DNA of 64,000 nucleotides, from assembly GCA_015501585.1 (NCBI GenBank), contig JADNRY010000053.1, forward strand, positions 186,001-250,000, read 5' to 3'. Positions within the stretch are counted from its first letter, which is position 1; every line of letters begins with the position of its first letter. The stretch is from Rhodocollybia butyracea. Its lineage: Eukaryota > Basidiomycota > Agaricomycetes > Agaricales > Omphalotaceae. The position numbers and the translations under genes are program-made. The notes beneath the pieces were generated by a model. It saw only the letters and a program-made list of their open reading frames with translations. It did no database searches and was not told where the DNA came from. Positions 60,369 through 64,000 of this stretch are shown here, piece after piece.

Positions 60369-61764
60369 TTAAGCGCAGCGGTGGTCAGCGGTAACTCCTA
60401 ATAAGTGCTCCGTAACCCACTTATCCATAGCTTCACCATCTGGGTCATTCGGCGAAGTAATCCAAACATATGCATCACGCAATCTAATGCCCCAGATAAG
60501 GCATCTATGGTACTCTGGATCATGTCGTTGCATATACTGTAATTTCACAACGCGAAGTCAGAAACCGTCGCAAGTCGATGAATGAGATCTTACCTCTTCA
60601 TACAAATTACAAAGTCGCTCTCTCTCTGCCTTGGGTTCGAGAGTGTAATGCAAAAGGGTAGTCTTGGAATTTCTGTATCGCTGTGTGCCCACGATGGGAC
60701 TGCGTATCCATTCAGGGTACTGAGCAGCCATAGCAGCGGGAAAACAAGAAACATACTCCCAGTCCACAATGGCGAGAACCTCACCAGAGACCGGGTCAAG
60801 GATAACATTATCGGGTCGAGGATCGGTATGCGTCAGGACGAATCGGCTCAAGGCTGGATCACTATCCAGCTCCACCATAAGCGACTCAAGGCCTTCAAAT
60901 AGTCTTGCCACGCGCTGACATAGCAACGAATGTGTTTCGGGTTCGTTTGCGTACAGGATGGCTGAGCGGGAAATCCGACTCTCAACAGCACTCGCGAAGA
61001 AGGTACGCAGATTGGTGGACCCGCCAACGTCAAAACAATGTCCCGGAGATAGCCCAATATGCACACCGAGACGTAACATAGTACCTTCAATGGCATGGGG
61101 GGTTCCAAAACATTGAGGAGAAGACGTCCTGAACAGCTTCAAGGCAAGCTGAGCCCACGAAACCACCGAATGTTCCTGCCAAAAATAAAAACAAGTCAAA
61201 CCCTCGATACTGTCGTGATTGAAATAATACTGACCTTTGCAGAGGCTTTTAAGAGAGGATACGCGTGAAAAGCATCTAGACCTGGAATATATGTGGTCAC
61301 AATTATTCCGTTTACACTGTCGACAGCCAGAACACGGGAAACAGGTACATTAGGCGCGACCATCTCGAGCCATTGTAGTATCGATATTTCTGAAGTATGC
61401 CTTCCCTGAAGCCAGCGCGTAGTTGAGTTGTCTGATGATTGCTGGGTCAAGACACGCACAAAGACAGTTCGATTGTCATCAAGGTGTAATTCCATGACCT
61501 GAAGGATGAAATCAGATTCGAATGATATAACAGAAAGAGATAGCATACGACATCATTCGAATTAAAGGGCTTGCGAGCCACTGCCATTGTAGCCTGCAGC
61601 TTATTACCGAGAAGAGCGCAGGCGCTTTCAATCAATGAAGTCCACGCTGAGTTTGTGTGCATAGCGGAACACGACCATTTTTCATAAACCAAAGGCGGAA
61701 GATCTGTATGAACGAGTTTTTCATCCAAGAAGAGCGGTACGAGTTCGAGCGCAGATATCGACAT
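60369..61764 (-). CDS. phosphotransferase (APH-fold) family protein
   Basis: Starts MSISALELVPLFLDEKLVHT; the N lobe has VMELHLDDNRTVFVRVLTQQ (lysine position occupied by Arg in VRV) and SEISILQWLEMVAPNVPVSR, VLAVDSVNGIIVTTYIPGLD. The C lobe has FVLTHTDPRPDNVILDPVSG (catalytic loop HTD, with D and N as in APH kinases) and VLAIVDWEYVSCFPAAMAAQ, YPEWI, the VDWE metal-binding motif of the basidiomycete branch. The final exon reads YMQRHDPEYHRCLIWGIRLR and ends TADHRCA at TAA 60369-60371. About 420 residues and four introns. The substrate is unknown; this family is very large in mushrooms. Confidence 0.85.
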
Positions 61765-61887
61765 GACTATCTATAGCGAACGAGGCCCAATGTTAGAAAG
61801 AAGATGTAAAAAGAGTGGACCCACAAGATTGCCATCAATGATAATAACGTAGCTCGCAGTCTCTCGCAGTAGTCGCAGCAAAAGCTT

Positions 61888-61991
61888 TGGTTCGACCCGG
61901 TCTCGAACCGGGGACCTCCTGTGTACATCCACATAAAGAGAAGTTAATGCCAGATGTGAGACAGACGTGATAACCACTACACCACCGAACC
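61888..61991 (-). tRNA. tRNA-Val (anticodon CAC) with 31-nt intron
   Basis: Acceptor GGTTCGG pairs with TCGAACC (one G-T pair), discriminator A at 61888. The D arm is GTGTAGTGGTTATCAC, anticodon stem TCTGT/ACAGG, loop CTCACA plus C, T arm CCCGGTTCGAGACCGGG. The intron, about 61924-61954, lies one base 3' of the anticodon. Confidence 0.93.
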
Positions 61992-62422
61992 ATAATATCT
62001 AAGTGTCTTGTACACCATATATAAGCCCGTTTCAGATCAAGACTATCTACACGTCTTTCCCTCAAATTCAGAGTCAAGGTGGTTTTAATAAAATTGCTTT
62101 GCTCCATAGACCCGAACTCTAGTTCCGTCTCTAATGTGACCACATATCACAAACTTCTTTGACGGAACAATGGGAGAACAGTGGCAAACACCGAGGTAGG
62201 AGAATGATCGTCGATAGATAAGAATCCTCCCGGTCAGTTAAGTACTTGAACCCGAACGCCGAGTAACAGGTCTCGAGTATCTCAATACAAGTCCAGCCAT
62301 GACACCCGCGTCGATAAAAATTTAATAATAAAAGTACACACAAGATACTTCACCGTCTTTACAGTTCAGTTTACGATTGTCTTTTCTTTAGTCGACTCCA
62401 CCATCTAGAAGAGGCAAAGCTC
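61992..62422. other. intergenic stretch
   Basis: Sits between tRNA-Val and the 3' end of the GFA-domain gene. No gene seen. Confidence 0.4.
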
Positions 62423-62992
62423 CTAAGGCATCGCCTGGACCTGTGCTGCGTGTGCAATAGGGGTAAGACCGCTCCAGCGGTCCTTCACGAATACTGAATA
62501 ACGGTGTCACAACGAGAATGGATTGAGAGAAAACAACGCACGCTCAGTGTTGATCGGGATCTTGGCAAAGTCAGCAAAGTTACCCGTCTGGATGGCCTGG
62601 GCATCGCCGAAGGGTGCGGCGAGATGGGAGATGGCGCTACCACAGTTGCTGCAAAAGACACGGGTGACTTGTTGACGTGTCGTGATTTAGTATGCAGTTT
62701 GCAATGGGAAGCAAGGGGAAAAAAACACACCAGTGTTTCCCGAGGCGGCTGTGATTTTGTACTCTTTTACGGGGCCTTTGATTGTAACGCCCTTCTTTGG
62801 CGCGAGGACATTGGTGCTGAACGCGCTTCCGCTCGTCTGGCGGCAATCGGTGCAATGACAAACAATCTACAGTATGGACATTAGTACAGCCTTTCTAGAA
62901 TTAGGTTAACAGAATTATCGCACCTGGTCGGCATGAGTTGACTCGAGTTCGATGGTGGTTTCACCACAGAGACAGGATCCTTTGTGAGGCAT
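62423..62992 (-). CDS. GFA/CENP-V domain protein (Mss4-like fold)
   Basis: Starts MPHKGSCLCGETTIELESTH at ATG 62992. Zinc ligands: CLCG in exon 1, IVCHCTDCRQTSGSAFSTNV (CxxC-type site) in exon 2, and VFCSNCGSAISHLAAPFGD in exon 3. The last exon reads LFVKDRWSGLTPIAHAAQVQ and ends AMP at TAG 62423-62425. About 135 residues, the usual length for glutathione-dependent formaldehyde-activating enzyme/CENP-V domain proteins, which form small families in fungi. The activity on S-hydroxymethylglutathione is known for the bacterial founder only; the substrate here is not predictable. Confidence 0.92.
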
Positions 62993-64000
62993 TTTGGTAG
63001 TTGGGTGTGTAGGTTAGTTATGAGGAGGGAAAGAAGGGAGATCTTGTTTTATAGTGTGGGTGTGGGTACGATGGAGTTCCGGACGGACAGATGACTGGGC
63101 ATGGGTTGAAGATTAGCAGTATTTGATATGGAACGACCATGACGAAGTTATTCAGCATTAGTTGCTGAGTAGAGGCTGAGAAAATAAGAGGTGACGAAGC
63201 TGATAGATTTGGAAGAACGTACACACACATTCTTATCTGTATACGCGTGATAGAACAACGGTGAGAGGCCTCGGAGGAGTATACAAGACCGGTACCGAAG
63301 CACGAGCAATACGAGCGATATTCCAGCACTGTTATTATAGTGTTAGTACGATAGCACCCGACTACACTGGCAGATCTAGGCAGAAAGCCCACTCCTGAGT
63401 TGAACGTGGCGAACAATCCAGGACGACTCGGAATGTGCCTGCCGAACAATGGCCACGCGTCTTCGTCAGATGATCTCATTGTAAGCTTCGAAAGTACGGT
63501 TCATTCATGAACCTGCTACTTCTACGTGCGCACCTACAGAGATCAGCACGCTATCAACAAATTCTTTCACTGGTTTACGATCAGACCTCTTCCTACTGAA
63601 ATCTCCTGCTTGTTCGAATTTTGTCCCCTTACTCTTACACATAAACGTCTACTCGAGGAGCAGAAACACCCATCGCAATGCTTCCCACAGAACTCTGATC
63701 ACACATCTTTTCCTTTTGTCCTTTCTCTCCGACGATACTCTTGTCTGATTCGGAGCCTGACTCCATTCAACCGTTTGCCGCACTCCATATCAGCCATGTC
63801 AGTTGTTGCTGGCGTGATATTGCCCTTGCAGTACCCGGTCTGTGGATAACGATCTCTGTTCTTCTGCAAGGAGGCGTAGAGGTGGGGTGGTCTTGACGAG
63901 GACAAAATTAGGGATGACGACTGTATATTCAAGTCTGCTGAGCGAGTGCATTCCAATTACACAACCTACTATGTAACAAGTTTACAACAAAAAATTCTAA
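62993..64000. other. intergenic stretch to window edge
   Basis: ORFs of 85-153 codons on both strands, none with a recognised domain or persuasive exons. The edge may cut a further gene, but I see no evidence for it. Confidence 0.4.

Noticed and set aside
1..64000. CRISPR arrays, rRNA genes, autonomous transposons, retroelement polyproteins
   Set aside because: None of their hallmarks (regular repeats with spacers, rRNA cores, RT/integrase or transposase motifs) was seen in any frame.

Overview
The window is from the nuclear genome of a filamentous basidiomycete, almost certainly a mushroom-forming agaricomycete. Genes are cut by many short GT-AG introns of about 45-60 nt. The gene set is that of a complex fungus: WC-2-like PAS/GATA factor, Bqt4-type nuclear membrane protein, KRE9-like GPI protein and paraoxonase-like esterase. 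Three copies of a DUF6534-type seven-helix membrane protein, a family I know as expanded in Agaricomycetes, point the same way. Most genes had to be assembled by eye from several reading frames. CDS coordinates run from start to stop codon and include introns, and some internal exon borders are approximate.

Layout. 1-7.5 kb: 3' part of a Ras-GAP gene (Gap1/Sar1/IQGAP type), a Wss1-like DNA-protein crosslink protease, and 6-phosphofructokinase sharing a divergent promoter with it. 7.6-11.4 kb: a very large, nearly intronless, bacterial-looking fusion enzyme (DegT/DnrJ aminotransferase, then a phosphotransferase-fold kinase, then an unrecognised C-terminal domain). 14-19.5 kb: an UNC93-like membrane transporter, a MITE-like inverted-repeat element and a Bqt4-like protein. 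20.5-35 kb: a paraoxonase/arylesterase-like protein, three diverged duplicates of a DUF6534 membrane-protein gene, an SDR oxidoreductase and IMP3. 35.8-41.6 kb: a cation/calcium exchanger, tRNA-Tyr and TMA22. 41.8-48.4 kb: a giant acidic repeat protein ending in a CaaX prenylation box. 49.8-64 kb: a GPI-anchored protein, PRMT5, SDS22, the WC-2-like regulator, an ankyrin protein, an APH-fold kinase, tRNA-Val and a GFA-domain protein.

Most genes are housekeeping functions in glycolysis, ribosome biogenesis (IMP3), translation re-initiation (TMA22), PP1 regulation (SDS22), arginine methylation (PRMT5), crosslink repair (Wss1) and light response (WC-2). The accessory and most interesting parts are the aminotransferase-kinase fusion with its distant transporter neighbour, the DUF6534 triplication with a conserved block downstream of each copy, and the CaaX-tailed repeat protein with four SPW-box motifs.
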